From: Dongia_B soli | GTDB lineage: Bacteria; Pseudomonadota; Alphaproteobacteria; Dongiales; Dongiaceae | Direction of reading: 5' to 3' | NCBI RefSeq assembly: GCF_034044715.1 | Contig: NZ_JAXCLW010000002.1 | Span: forward strand, 558,001 to 622,000 | DNA length: 64,000 nucleotides | In this document: piece after piece, positions 7,940 to 16,040 of the stretch | How positions within the stretch are numbered: the first letter of the stretch is position 1 | How the letters are laid out: each line of letters starts with the position of its first letter | Notes under the pieces: model-generated | Seen by the model: the letters and a program-made list of their open reading frames with translations, nothing else | Told to the model about the DNA's origin: nothing | The model's database searches: none | Made by a program: the position numbers and the translations under genes

Positions 7940-8161
7940 ATGATTGCCATCGCTCTTATGGCGATCACCGGCATGCTGGTGATCTTCGTGATCTGCCCTC
8001 TCATCATCTTTCATTATCTGACGAAATTGTGGAAGTCGCGCAGTCTCTCATCCGACGATGAACAGGTTCTGCAACAGCTCTTTCAGACAGCTCAGAAATT
8101 GGAAGAACGGCTGATCAACCTCGAACGTGCGCTTGATATCGAAGGGAATGTTCGGAAATGA
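7940..8161 (+). CDS. pspB: Phage shock protein B
   Basis: PspB is a small inner-membrane protein that works with PspC to sense membrane stress and release PspF from PspA. The 73-residue protein has one N-terminal transmembrane helix (about 3-29) and a cytoplasmic coiled-coil region (DDEQVLQQLFQTAQKLEERL), the usual PspB plan. It follows pspA by four bases, and its stop codon overlaps the pspC start in an ATGA junction, indicating translational coupling. Confidence 0.92.
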   Translation: MIAIALMAITGMLVIFVICPLIIFHYLTKLWKSRSLSSDDEQVLQQLFQTAQKLEERLINLERALDIEGNVRK

Positions 8162-8559
8162 ACAGTTTCAATCATGCATTGCCACCGGATCCCAAACGGC
8201 TTTATCGGAACAAACGGCATGGCGTCATCGGTGGCGTTTGCGCGGGTATTGCAGATTATCTCGGCTGGGATCGGACGCTGCTTCGGCTGGCTGTCATCGT
8301 AACGCTGTTCATCGCAGCTCCATTGGCAGTTCTTACCTATGTCATCCTATGGATCATCATGCCGGAACAACCGATGGGCTTGTTTGCTGATGAGCGTGAG
8401 AAACGCTTCTGGCAGTCGGTCAATCTGCATCCGTCCCGGACCGTAAGTGACCTCGCGCGCAAGTTCCATGAGATCGACCGACGGTTGGCTGAAATGGAAC
8501 GGAAGGTGTCCTCACCGGATTATGACCTGGAGAGAAAGTTTCGGGATCTCGGTGCCTGA
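8158..8559 (+). CDS. pspC: Phage shock protein C
   Basis: PspC is the inner-membrane partner of PspB in stress signalling and has a PspC domain. Here residues 10-65 read RLYRNKRHGVIGGVCAGIAD, the conserved KGxxxGVCAGIA-type motif, followed by a long hydrophobic segment (LLRLAVIVTLFIAAPLAVL and VILWIIM). A C-terminal cytoplasmic part with helical residues (FHEIDRRLAEMERKV) completes the 133-residue protein. It is the last gene of the pspABC operon; no pspD follows. Confidence 0.95.
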   Translation: MNSFNHALPPDPKRLYRNKRHGVIGGVCAGIADYLGWDRTLLRLAVIVTLFIAAPLAVLTYVILWIIMPEQPMGLFADEREKRFWQSVNLHPSRTVSDLARKFHEIDRRLAEMERKVSSPDYDLERKFRDLGA

Positions 8560-8638
8560 ACGTGTTGGCTGATAAGCAGCCTTGATTGAAGAAACCGGAG
8601 AGCCCAGTTAACCCGGATTGGCCGTTGAAGGAACTCCA

Positions 8639-9889
8639 ATGCCGCAACGACTGATCCGGCTCATGCGTAGGTTCTGCATGGTATTTGCGGCAATGAGCAT
8701 TGCCGTGCCGGTCCTGGCGGCCAGCCTGCCGGACGCACAAGCGCCGGGCACACAGGTTTCTATTGATCCGGCGAAACTCCCGCCACCCTACGCCACGGAT
8801 AGCCCCGGTAATAGCCCGGAGGAAATCGAACTGCCGGCTTCGCCGCCCTTTCGCGTGCCAACCGGTTTTGTCGTGAACGCTTTTGCGACCGGGCTGCAAC
8901 ATGCCCGCTGGATGACGGTGGCGCCCAATGGCGATGTCTTTCTTGCCGAACCGCGAGCCGGCCGCGTGACGCTGTTGCGGGATGCTGATGGCGACGGCAA
9001 GGCAGAGTTGGTTCGACCCTTTGCTTCTGGTTTCAGGCGTCCGCACGGCTTAGCGATCCAAGGAAATTTTCTCTACGTCGCGGATACGGAAGCGGTCTGG
9101 CGGTTGCCGTGGAAAGCCGGTCAGATCAAAGCCGAGGGTGAGAAGGAACGGGTAACGCCGAAGGGAGCGATCGGCAGCGGGTCGGGTCACTCCTCGCGCA
9201 ACATCACCTTCAATCGTGATGGTTCGCGCTTCTATGTTGCTATCGGCTCGGAAGGGAATATCGATCGCGAGCCGTCGCCGCGGGCCACTGTCCAATCCTT
9301 TGCGGCAGATGGTTCGGATCAGAAAACCTATGCGTCGGGTTTGCGCAATCCGGTCGGCATTTCGCTTTATCCCGGAACGGATGATGTCTATGTCGTGGTA
9401 AATGAGCGTGATGGGCTCGGCGACGACCTGGTGCCGGATTACCTGACCAAACTGAAGCCCGGCGGCTTTTACGGTTGGCCCGATGCCTATATCGGCCAGC
9501 ATAAACAGCCGGATTTTGATAGCCGGCCGGATCAGGTCGCGAAGAGCATCGTACCTGATCTGCTTTTCCAATCGCATTCAGCGCCGCTCGGCTTGGCCTT
9601 CTATGAGGGCAAGCAGTTTCCGGAACGATATCGCGGCGGCGCCTTCGTCGCTCTGCATGGCTCTTGGAACCGTAACGAGCCGACCGGCTACAAAGTCGTC
9701 TTTGTTCCATTCAAAGACGGCAAGACGGAAGGTTTTTATGAAACCTTCCTCAGTGGGTTCTGGCAACAGGGACAGAGCACGGCTGAAGTCTGGGGACGGC
9801 CGGTCGGCATTGTGGTCGCCGCCGATGGCAGCCTGCTGATCGCTGACGACGTTGCGAACGCGATCTGGCGGGTCAGTTATCCCAAATAG
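8639..9889 (+). CDS. Exported sorbosone/glucose-dehydrogenase-like beta-propeller protein
   Basis: The family consists of soluble six-bladed propellers that bind PQQ and oxidise sugars or sugar aldehydes in the periplasm. An N-terminal signal peptide is visible (MPQRLIRLMRRFCMVFAAMS, with a cleavage-like AVPVLAAS). The propeller contains WMTVAPNGDVFLAEPRAGRV, RRPHGLAIQGNFLYVADTE, SGHSSRNITFNRDG and GLRNPVGISLYPG, all recognisable landmarks of the L-sorbosone dehydrogenase branch. ATG 8639 is preferred because AAGGA lies about eight bases upstream; a TTG at 8618 is also open. The true substrate is unknown and the gene stands alone before a convergent aqpZ. Confidence 0.87.
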   Translation: MPQRLIRLMRRFCMVFAAMSIAVPVLAASLPDAQAPGTQVSIDPAKLPPPYATDSPGNSPEEIELPASPPFRVPTGFVVNAFATGLQHARWMTVAPNGDVFLAEPRAGRVTLLRDADGDGKAELVRPFASGFRRPHGLAIQGNFLYVADTEAVWRLPWKAGQIKAEGEKERVTPKGAIGSGSGHSSRNITFNRDGSRFYVAIGSEGNIDREPSPRATVQSFAADGSDQKTYASGLRNPVGISLYPGTDDVYVVVNERDGLGDDLVPDYLTKLKPGGFYGWPDAYIGQHKQPDFDSRPDQVAKSIVPDLLFQSHSAPLGLAFYEGKQFPERYRGGAFVALHGSWNRNEPTGYKVVFVPFKDGKTEGFYETFLSGFWQQGQSTAEVWGRPVGIVVAADGSLLIADDVANAIWRVSYPK

Positions 9890-9895
9890 GAGCGG

Positions 9896-9930
9896 GGAGG
9901 AGCGTTACTCCAATCTGGGGTAACGCCTCC
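9896..9930. terminator. Hairpin between convergent genes, possible terminator
   Basis: GCGTTAC (9902-9908) pairs with GTAACGC (9920-9926), flanked by GGAG and CTCC arms with a small bulge. It lies in the 55-base gap between the convergent sorbosone-dehydrogenase-like gene and aqpZ. No T-tract follows on either strand, so termination efficiency is uncertain. Confidence 0.45.
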
Positions 9931-9944
9931 ACGTCCATGGATGA

Positions 9945-10703
9945 TCAGACAGGCGCGCCGCCGCTGGGAATTGTCGGCGTCGGCAGGGGAATCGTGGCTT
10001 CGCTGATCTCTTCCACAATCAGCCAGCGATAGATCCAGGCACCGATCACTGCACCCAAGATAGGCGCAAGCCAGAAGAGCCATAATTGACCCAACGCGCC
10101 GGCCCCGTGTCCCGTCACGGCTTCCAGCAAGGCAGGGCCAGTGCTCCGGGCCGGATTAACCGATGTATTGGTGACCGGAATGCTGACCAGGTGAATGAGT
10201 GTCAAGCAGAGGCCGATGGCGATCGGGGCGAAGCCCTTGGGTGCTCTTTTGTCCGTCGACCCCATGATGACGATCAGAAAGAAAGCGGTCATCACGACTT
10301 CGCTCACCAGGGCCGACATCAGCGAATATTTCCCCGGCGACAAATCGCCATAGCCATTCGAGGCCAGGCCGCCGGAATAGTCGGCTTTGCCGGTCGCAAT
10401 CAGATAGAGGACGGCCGCCGCGGCGATGGCACCCAATACCTGGGCAACGATATAAGCGAGAGCGTCTCCGGCTGGATGGCGGCCGCCGGCAATCAGGCCG
10501 ATGGTGACCGCCGGATTGAAGTGGCCGCCGGAGATATGGCCGACGGCAAAGGCCATGGTGACGACGGTGAGGCCGAAAGCCAAGGCAACGCCCTGCAGTC
10601 CAATCCCGAGATCGGGAAAGGCGGCGGCGAGGACGGCGCTACCGCAACCACCGAGTACGAGCCAGAAGGTGCCGAAAAATTCGGCAGCAAATTTCTTACC
10701 CAT
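9945..10703 (-). CDS. aqpZ: Aquaporin Z water channel
   Basis: AqpZ is a tetrameric inner-membrane channel that passes water and excludes protons and solutes. The 252-residue protein has six helices and both half-helix NPA signatures: GGHFNPAVTIGL at residues about 59-70 and SVNPARSTGPALLEA in the second half. The arginine after the second NPA and the phenylalanine at residue 43 match the narrow water-selective filter of AqpZ. ATG 10703 is chosen because AGGGG lies about eight bases upstream; frames extending to 10895 begin with non-family sequence. A short Pro/Thr-rich C-terminal tail is present. It is monocistronic. Confidence 0.95.
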   Translation of the reverse strand: MGKKFAAEFFGTFWLVLGGCGSAVLAAAFPDLGIGLQGVALAFGLTVVTMAFAVGHISGGHFNPAVTIGLIAGGRHPAGDALAYIVAQVLGAIAAAAVLYLIATGKADYSGGLASNGYGDLSPGKYSLMSALVSEVVMTAFFLIVIMGSTDKRAPKGFAPIAIGLCLTLIHLVSIPVTNTSVNPARSTGPALLEAVTGHGAGALGQLWLFWLAPILGAVIGAWIYRWLIVEEISEATIPLPTPTIPSGGAPV

Positions 10704-10926
10704 GGTCATCACCCCTTTTTCCAAAAACGACATCAGCGCCGGGCATGGCGCCATGCCTTGAACCGTTAAGGGATTCCGGAGTCGTGTTGATGAGACCTGG
10801 CTTCGAAAGCCGGGGCAAGAATACTCCAAACTCGATGGAAGTGGGGAGATAAAGCGTAAAATCGCTCCTAAAACCGTGCGCCGGCTGCCGGCCAAAAAAA
10901 GATTAACATGGGCAATCGTTATTATG

Positions 10927-10955
10927 TTGACACGGTACCGCCGCCTTTAGTACAT
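10927..10955 (+). promoter_or_regulatory. Probable sigma-70 promoter of tRNA-Asp
   Basis: A consensus TTGACA (10927-10932) is followed after 17 bases by GTACAT (10950-10955). The mature tRNA begins 27 bases downstream of the -10 element, which suits a short 5' leader. The -35 box is perfect and the -10 box weak. Confidence 0.55.
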
Positions 10956-10982
10956 GACCGCCACCGCAACGCGGTTGGTTGC

Positions 10983-11059
<77 letters not shown>

Positions 11060-11154
11060 TTTGCCTTTTCAGGCCTCCGAAAAATCTATTAAAATCAAGC
11101 GGTACGTAGATTTTGTTGAGATTAATTCTCAGCTTCGAATCGGCTTTTTTACCC

Positions 11155-11183
11155 TTTCGCAGTGCACAGTCGGGCACTATAGT
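11155..11183 (+). promoter_or_regulatory. Possible promoter of the nuo operon
   Basis: TATAGT (11178-11183) is a good -10 element, 17 bases after TTTCGC (11155-11160), a weak -35. It lies 115 bases upstream of the nuoA start, in the only gap before the operon. A 5-bp inverted repeat (TGAGA/TCTCA, 11117-11131) is just upstream. Confidence 0.28.
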
Positions 11184-11298
11184 AGCCGCGCGTCGCAGGG
11201 GGCCGCTAACGGCCGCGTTGCGGCAATTACTGCTGGCTGGACTGAAGATCGGGGGAATATTTTCGGCTTGGCCAGCCGTCCTTATGGGATGATGAGGG

Positions 11299-11664
11299 AT
11301 GAGCGAACTCTTACGTGAATACCTGCCGATCCTGATCTTCATCGTGATCGCAACGGGCTTGGCTGGCGTCCTGGTGGTGGCCTCTTTAATTATCGGTCAC
11401 CAGAAACCAGATTCTGAGAAGCTGTCGCCCTATGAATGCGGCTTTGACGCTTTTGACGATGCTCGGCGCCAATTCGACGTCCGCTTCTATCTTGTGTCGA
11501 TCCTCTTCATCATCTTCGATCTCGAGGTGGCCTTCCTGTTTCCCTGGGCGGTGACGCTGGGCAAGATCGGCATGTTCGGCTTCTGGTCGATGATGATCTT
11601 CCTCGGCGTGTTGACCGTCGGCTTCATATATGAGTGGAAGAAGGGGGCCTTGGAATGGGAGTAA
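11299..11664 (+). CDS. nuoA: NADH-quinone oxidoreductase subunit A
   Basis: NuoA is a small membrane subunit of respiratory complex I at the junction of the peripheral and membrane arms. The 121-residue sequence has three transmembrane helices. The conserved loop after helix 1 contains KLSPYECGFDAFDDARRQFDVRFY, with the invariant cysteine of the YECG motif. IIFDLEVAFLFPWA marks helix 2. It is the first gene of a 14-gene operon and follows tRNA-Asp by 239 bases. Its end (stop at 11664) overlaps the proposed nuoB start, suggesting translational coupling. Confidence 0.97.
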   Translation: MSELLREYLPILIFIVIATGLAGVLVVASLIIGHQKPDSEKLSPYECGFDAFDDARRQFDVRFYLVSILFIIFDLEVAFLFPWAVTLGKIGMFGFWSMMIFLGVLTVGFIYEWKKGALEWE

Positions 11665-12227
11665 GCGGAAACATGTCCGTAACTCAACCGATCGGCGGGC
11701 TCCCCCAGCAGGGATTGCCGCCGGGTCAGGCACAAGACCGCATCCTGCGCTCCGTGAACCAGGAACTGACCGATAAGGGTTTTGTCGTTGCCCAGATGGA
11801 CAAGCTGGTCAATTGGGCACGTACCGGCTCGCTCTGGCCAATGACCTTCGGCTTGGCCTGCTGTGCCGTCGAGATGATGCATGCCTATATGGCGCGTTAC
11901 GATCTCGACCGCTTCGGCGTTGTTCCGCGCGGCAGTCCGCGTCAGTCCGACGTGATGATCGTCGCCGGCACGCTCACCAACAAGATGGCCCCGGCTTTGC
12001 GCAAGGTCTATGACCAGATGGCCGAGCCGCGCTGGGTCATTTCCATGGGCTCCTGCGCTAATGGCGGCGGCTACTACCACTATTCCTATGCAGTTGTCCG
12101 CGGCTGCGACCGTATCGTGCCGGTTGATATCTATGTGCCCGGTTGCCCGCCGACGGCGGAAGCCTTGGTCTACGGCATTCTGCAGTTGCAGAAGAAGATC
12201 AAGCGGACGGCGACGATCGCGCGCTGA
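11655..12227 (+). CDS. nuoB: NADH-quinone oxidoreductase subunit B (cluster N2)
   Basis: NuoB holds the [4Fe-4S] cluster N2 that passes electrons to quinone. From ATG 11655 the ligands are the tandem Cys69-Cys70 (FGLACCAVEMM), Cys134 (GSCANGGGYY) and Cys164 (VPGCPPTAEA), all conserved. The protein is 190 residues. ATG 11655 overlaps the nuoA stop and has GGGGG seven bases upstream; ATG 11673 with GGAG is a close alternative, and both precede the conserved core by a variable Gln/Pro-rich leader. It is followed by nuoC after a 55-base gap. Confidence 0.96.
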   Translation: MGVSGNMSVTQPIGGLPQQGLPPGQAQDRILRSVNQELTDKGFVVAQMDKLVNWARTGSLWPMTFGLACCAVEMMHAYMARYDLDRFGVVPRGSPRQSDVMIVAGTLTNKMAPALRKVYDQMAEPRWVISMGSCANGGGYYHYSYAVVRGCDRIVPVDIYVPGCPPTAEALVYGILQLQKKIKRTATIAR

Positions 12228-12282
12228 GCCAGAGTGCAATTAGGCCAGGCGCAATACCGCCTACCGGTAAGGGATCCATCTG

Positions 12283-12915
12283 ATGAGTGACGTTTATCGC
12301 GAGCTTGCCGATTATATCACTGCGTCCCTAGGGGGAGCTTCCCAGGGGGCGGGTGCGGTGCAGGACAGCGACGTGCGCTTGGGCGAGCTGATGATCACGG
12401 TGGACGCATCGCAGATCGTGCAGGTCATGAAATTCCTGCGCGATGACAGTAATTGCCTGTTCAAGATGCTGGTCGACATCTGTGGTGTTGATTTCCCCGA
12501 TCGTGAGCCGCGTTTCGACGTGGTCTATCATTTGCTCAGCCTGAAGCATAACTACCGGATTCGGGTGAAAGTTCCCGTTGCCGAAGATGCGGCCGTGCCG
12601 TCGATTGTGGGTGTCTATTCCGTGGCCGGATGGTTTGAGCGTGAAAGCTACGACATGTTCGGAATCTTCTTCGACGGCAATCCGGACTTGCGCCGTATCC
12701 TGACCGATTACGGGTTCGAAGGTCATCCGTTCCGCAAGGATTTCCCGCTGACCGGTTATGTCGAAGTCCGTTACGACGAGGCGCAGAAGCGCGTCGTCTA
12801 CGAGCCGGTCAAGTTGTCGCAAGAATTCCGCTCATTTGATTTCCTCAGTCCCTGGGAAGGCATGCTGCAGCCGCGCGTCCTGCCGGGTGACGAGAAAGCT
12901 GGAAAGGCAGAGTGA
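12283..12915 (+). CDS. nuoC: NADH-quinone oxidoreductase subunit C (30 kDa)
   Basis: NuoC is a peripheral-arm subunit of complex I that packs against NuoD near the quinone site. The 210-residue sequence carries the 30-kDa signature ERESYDMFGIFFDGNPDLRR followed by LTDYGFEGHPFRKDFPLTG. It is separate from nuoD, as in alphaproteobacteria and mitochondria, and not the NuoCD fusion of enterics. The stop overlaps the nuoD start in a TGATG junction (12913-12917), so translation is likely coupled. Confidence 0.97.
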   Translation: MSDVYRELADYITASLGGASQGAGAVQDSDVRLGELMITVDASQIVQVMKFLRDDSNCLFKMLVDICGVDFPDREPRFDVVYHLLSLKHNYRIRVKVPVAEDAAVPSIVGVYSVAGWFERESYDMFGIFFDGNPDLRRILTDYGFEGHPFRKDFPLTGYVEVRYDEAQKRVVYEPVKLSQEFRSFDFLSPWEGMLQPRVLPGDEKAGKAE

Positions 12916-14093
12916 TGGCCGAAACCCAGATTAAACCGCTCACCATGAATTTCGGTCCGCAGCATCCTGCGGCCCATGGTGTGTTGCGCATGGTTATGGA
13001 GATGGATGGCGAGGTCGTCCGTCGCATCGATCCGCATATCGGCCTGCTCCATCGCGGCACGGAAAAGCTGATTGAGAACAAGACCTATATCCAGGCGATC
13101 CCGTATTTCGACCGCCTGGATTACGTTTCGCCGATGTGCCAGGAGCATGCTTTCGTGCTGGCGGTTGAGAAGCTGCTGGGTTTGGAAGTGCCGGCACGCG
13201 GCCAGTATATCCGCGTCATGTTTGACGAGATCACGCGCATCCTCAACCACCTGCTGAACATTCCGGCCTATGCGATGGATGTCGGCGCCATCACGCCGTT
13301 CCTGTGGGCGTTCGAAGAGCGCGAATTGCTGCTGGAATTCTATGAACGTGCCAGTGGCGCGCGCTTCCATGCGGCTTATTATCGGCCGGGTGGCGTACAT
13401 CAGGACATCCCGGCCGGCCTGACCGACGATATCGGCGCCTGGGCGGAAAAATTCCCCCGCGTGATCGACGATCTCGAAGGATTGCTGACCGAGAACCGCA
13501 TCTTCAAGCAACGTCTGGTCGATGTCGGCGGCGTCTCGGCGGAAGATGCGATGGATTGGGGCTTTACCGGCCCCATGTTGCGCGCCTCAGGCGTGCCCTG
13601 GGATCTCCGTAAAGCGCAGCCTTATCTCGTCTATGACAAGATGGAATTCGACATTCCCATCGGCAAGAACGGCGATTGCTACGATCGTTACCTGGTGCGG
13701 GTCGAAGAGATGCGCCAGTCGTTGAAGATCATCCAGCAATGCGTCGCGCAAATGCCGGGCGGGCCGGCGACCTCGGTCGATCGTAAGGTCACGCCACCGC
13801 CGCGCAGCGAAATGAAGCGCTCGATGGAAGCGCTCATCCACCACTTCAAGCTTTATACCGAAGGCTTCCATGTGCCGGCAGGCGAGACTTATTGCGCCGT
13901 GGAAGCGCCGAAGGGCGAATTCGGTGTCTATCTGATTTCCGACGGCAGCAATAAGCCATATCGCTGCAAGATTCGTGCGCCAGGCTTTGCGCATCTGCAG
14001 GCGATGGATTTTTGCAGCAAAGGTTACATGCTGGCGGATTCCGTCGCCATTCTTGGCTCTATGGATATCGTGTTCGGCGAGATCGATCGATGA
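12915..14093 (+). CDS. nuoD: NADH-quinone oxidoreductase subunit D (49 kDa)
   Basis: NuoD forms most of the quinone-binding cavity of complex I with NuoB. The 392-residue protein starts MAETQIKPLTMNFGPQHPAA, and contains the conserved GPQHPAAHGVLR loop and HIGLLHRGTEKLIE, whose histidine and following residues line the quinone site. PYFDRLDYVSPM and the C-terminal CKIRAPGFAHLQAM and DIVFGEIDR match the family end. ATG 12915 overlaps the nuoC stop; the nuoE start overlaps its own stop in ATGA. Confidence 0.98.
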   Translation: MAETQIKPLTMNFGPQHPAAHGVLRMVMEMDGEVVRRIDPHIGLLHRGTEKLIENKTYIQAIPYFDRLDYVSPMCQEHAFVLAVEKLLGLEVPARGQYIRVMFDEITRILNHLLNIPAYAMDVGAITPFLWAFEERELLLEFYERASGARFHAAYYRPGGVHQDIPAGLTDDIGAWAEKFPRVIDDLEGLLTENRIFKQRLVDVGGVSAEDAMDWGFTGPMLRASGVPWDLRKAQPYLVYDKMEFDIPIGKNGDCYDRYLVRVEEMRQSLKIIQQCVAQMPGGPATSVDRKVTPPPRSEMKRSMEALIHHFKLYTEGFHVPAGETYCAVEAPKGEFGVYLISDGSNKPYRCKIRAPGFAHLQAMDFCSKGYMLADSVAILGSMDIVFGEIDR

Positions 14094-14716
14094 GTGCTAC
14101 CGACATTAACGACGTCATTCAGCCGACCAGCTTTGCCTTCACGGCGGAGAACCGGGCAAAGGCTGATAAGATCATTGCCCGATATCCCGCGGGCCGCCAG
14201 GCCAGTGCCGTTCTGCCTCTGTTGGATATGGCCCAGCGTCAAGCCGGGGGCTGGCTGCCGCGCGCGGCGATGGATCACGTTGCCGAAATCCTCGATATGG
14301 CGGCGATCCGCGTTTACGAAGTCGCCACCTTCTACACCATGTTCAATCTGAAGCCGGTCGGTAAGTATCTGCTGCAGGTCTGCCGCACCACGCCGTGCTG
14401 GTTGCGCGGTGCGGACAGCATGACGGAAACCTGTAAGAAGAAGCTCGGCATCGGCCTCAAGGAAACCACCGCTGATGGTCTGTTCACCCTCGTTGAGGTG
14501 GAGTGCCTGGGGGCCTGTGTCAATGCCCCGGTTGTGCAAATCAACGACGATTTCTACGAAGACCTCGATGCAGCGAAGCTCGAGCAACTGCTCGACGATT
14601 TGAAAGCGGGCAAGAAGCCGGCGCATGGGCCGCAGATCGACCGGCTCAATTCGGCGCCGGTTGGTGGGCCGACGACATTGAAGGATGTCGCTGTTAAGCC
14701 GGCGACTGGAGAGTGA
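14090..14716 (+). CDS. nuoE: NADH-quinone oxidoreductase subunit E (24 kDa)
   Basis: NuoE carries the [2Fe-2S] cluster N1a in the NADH-dehydrogenase module. Its four ligands are visible as Cys98 and Cys103 (VCRTTPCW) and Cys139 and Cys143 (ECLGACVNAP). The thioredoxin-like fold is preceded by the helical AVLPLLDMAQRQAGGWLP segment. The 208-residue protein has a charged C-terminal extension beyond the core, as is common in alphaproteobacteria. The start at 14090 overlaps the nuoD stop in an ATGA junction; starts further upstream would run back through nuoD. Confidence 0.97.
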   Translation: MSATDINDVIQPTSFAFTAENRAKADKIIARYPAGRQASAVLPLLDMAQRQAGGWLPRAAMDHVAEILDMAAIRVYEVATFYTMFNLKPVGKYLLQVCRTTPCWLRGADSMTETCKKKLGIGLKETTADGLFTLVEVECLGACVNAPVVQINDDFYEDLDAAKLEQLLDDLKAGKKPAHGPQIDRLNSAPVGGPTTLKDVAVKPATGE

Positions 14717-14720
14717 GATC

Positions 14721-16004
14721 ATGCTGAAGGATCAGGATCGCATCTTCCGCAATCTCTATGGCCAGGACGATTGGCGCCTGGCCGGCGCGAAGCGTCGCGG
14801 CATCTGGGATAACACCAAGGCGCTGCTCGAGCTGGGCCAGGACAATATCATCGAAGAGATCAAGAAGTCGGAACTGCGCGGCCGCGGCGGCGCCGGCTTC
14901 CCGACGGGCATGAAGTGGTCCTTCATGCCGAAGCAGTCGGATGGACGCCCGTCTTATCTCGTGGTCAATTCCGACGAATCCGAGCCGGGCACTTGCAAGG
15001 ATCGCGAGATCTGCCGTTTCGACCCGCATATGCTGCTGGAAGGCTGCCTGGTCGCCGGCTTCGCGATGCGTGCCTCGGCCTGCTACATCTATATCCGCGG
15101 CGAATTCTATAACGAGGCCTCGAATATTCAGGTCGCGATCGACGAGGCCTATGAGGCCGGTTTGATCGGCAAGAATGCCTGCGGCTCGGGTTACGACTAC
15201 GACATCTATCTGCATCGCGGTGCGGGCGCATATATCTGCGGCGAAGAATCCGCGCTGCTCGAAAGTCTGGAAGGCAAGAAGGGCCAGCCGCGCCTCAAGC
15301 CGCCTTTTCCGGCAGCCTGCGGCCTCTATGGCTGCCCGACGACCGTCAACAATGTGGAATCGATCGCGGTGGCGCCGACCATTCTGCGTCGTGGCGCCGC
15401 CTGGTTTGCCGCTCTCGGCCGGCCGAAGAATACCGGCACCAAGCTTTTCTGCATCTCCGGGCATGTCAACAAGCAGTGCAATGTGGAAGAGGAAATGGGT
15501 ATTCCGCTGCGCGAGCTGATCGAGAAGCATGCCGGTGGCGTTCGTGGCGGCTGGGACAATCTGCTGGCCGTCATTCCCGGCGGTGCATCGGTGCCGATGC
15601 TCCCCAAATCGATCTGCGATGACGTGCTGATGGATTTCGATTCATTGCGCGCGGTGCAGTCGGGCCTTGGCACGGCGGCTGTGATCGTGATGGACAAATC
15701 GACCGATGTGGTCGAGGCGATCGCCCGTCTGTCGCATTTCTACATGCATGAGAGCTGCGGTCAGTGCACGCCGTGCCGTGAAGGTACGGGCTGGATGTAT
15801 CGCATCATGCAGCGTCTGGTGCGAGGCCAGGCGGAGCTGAGCGAGATCGACTTGTTGCTGGATGTGACCAAGCAGATCGAGGGTCATACGATTTGCGCCC
15901 TTGGCGATGCGGCTGCTTGGCCGATCCAGGGTCTGATGCGTCACTTCCGGCCCGAGGTCGAACGGCGGATCAACGAGTATCGCGGCCTTAAGGCGGCGGA
16001 ATAA
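14721..16004 (+). CDS. nuoF: NADH-quinone oxidoreductase subunit F (51 kDa)
   Basis: NuoF binds NADH and FMN and holds [4Fe-4S] cluster N3. The 427-residue protein has the glycine-rich nucleotide loop LRGRGGAGFPTGMKW (about 52-66), the FMN segment GAGAYICGEESALLESLEG and the cluster ligands Cys346, Cys349 and Cys352 in ESCGQCTPCREG. The fourth ligand lies in GHTICALGD. ATG 14721 follows the nuoE stop by four bases and has GGAGAGTGA upstream. It acts with NuoE and NuoG as the electron input module. Confidence 0.98.
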   Translation: MLKDQDRIFRNLYGQDDWRLAGAKRRGIWDNTKALLELGQDNIIEEIKKSELRGRGGAGFPTGMKWSFMPKQSDGRPSYLVVNSDESEPGTCKDREICRFDPHMLLEGCLVAGFAMRASACYIYIRGEFYNEASNIQVAIDEAYEAGLIGKNACGSGYDYDIYLHRGAGAYICGEESALLESLEGKKGQPRLKPPFPAACGLYGCPTTVNNVESIAVAPTILRRGAAWFAALGRPKNTGTKLFCISGHVNKQCNVEEEMGIPLRELIEKHAGGVRGGWDNLLAVIPGGASVPMLPKSICDDVLMDFDSLRAVQSGLGTAAVIVMDKSTDVVEAIARLSHFYMHESCGQCTPCREGTGWMYRIMQRLVRGQAELSEIDLLLDVTKQIEGHTICALGDAAAWPIQGLMRHFRPEVERRINEYRGLKAAE

Positions 16005-16040
16005 GCATAACGGCTGCGGAAATCGGGTGAGTTCGGAACC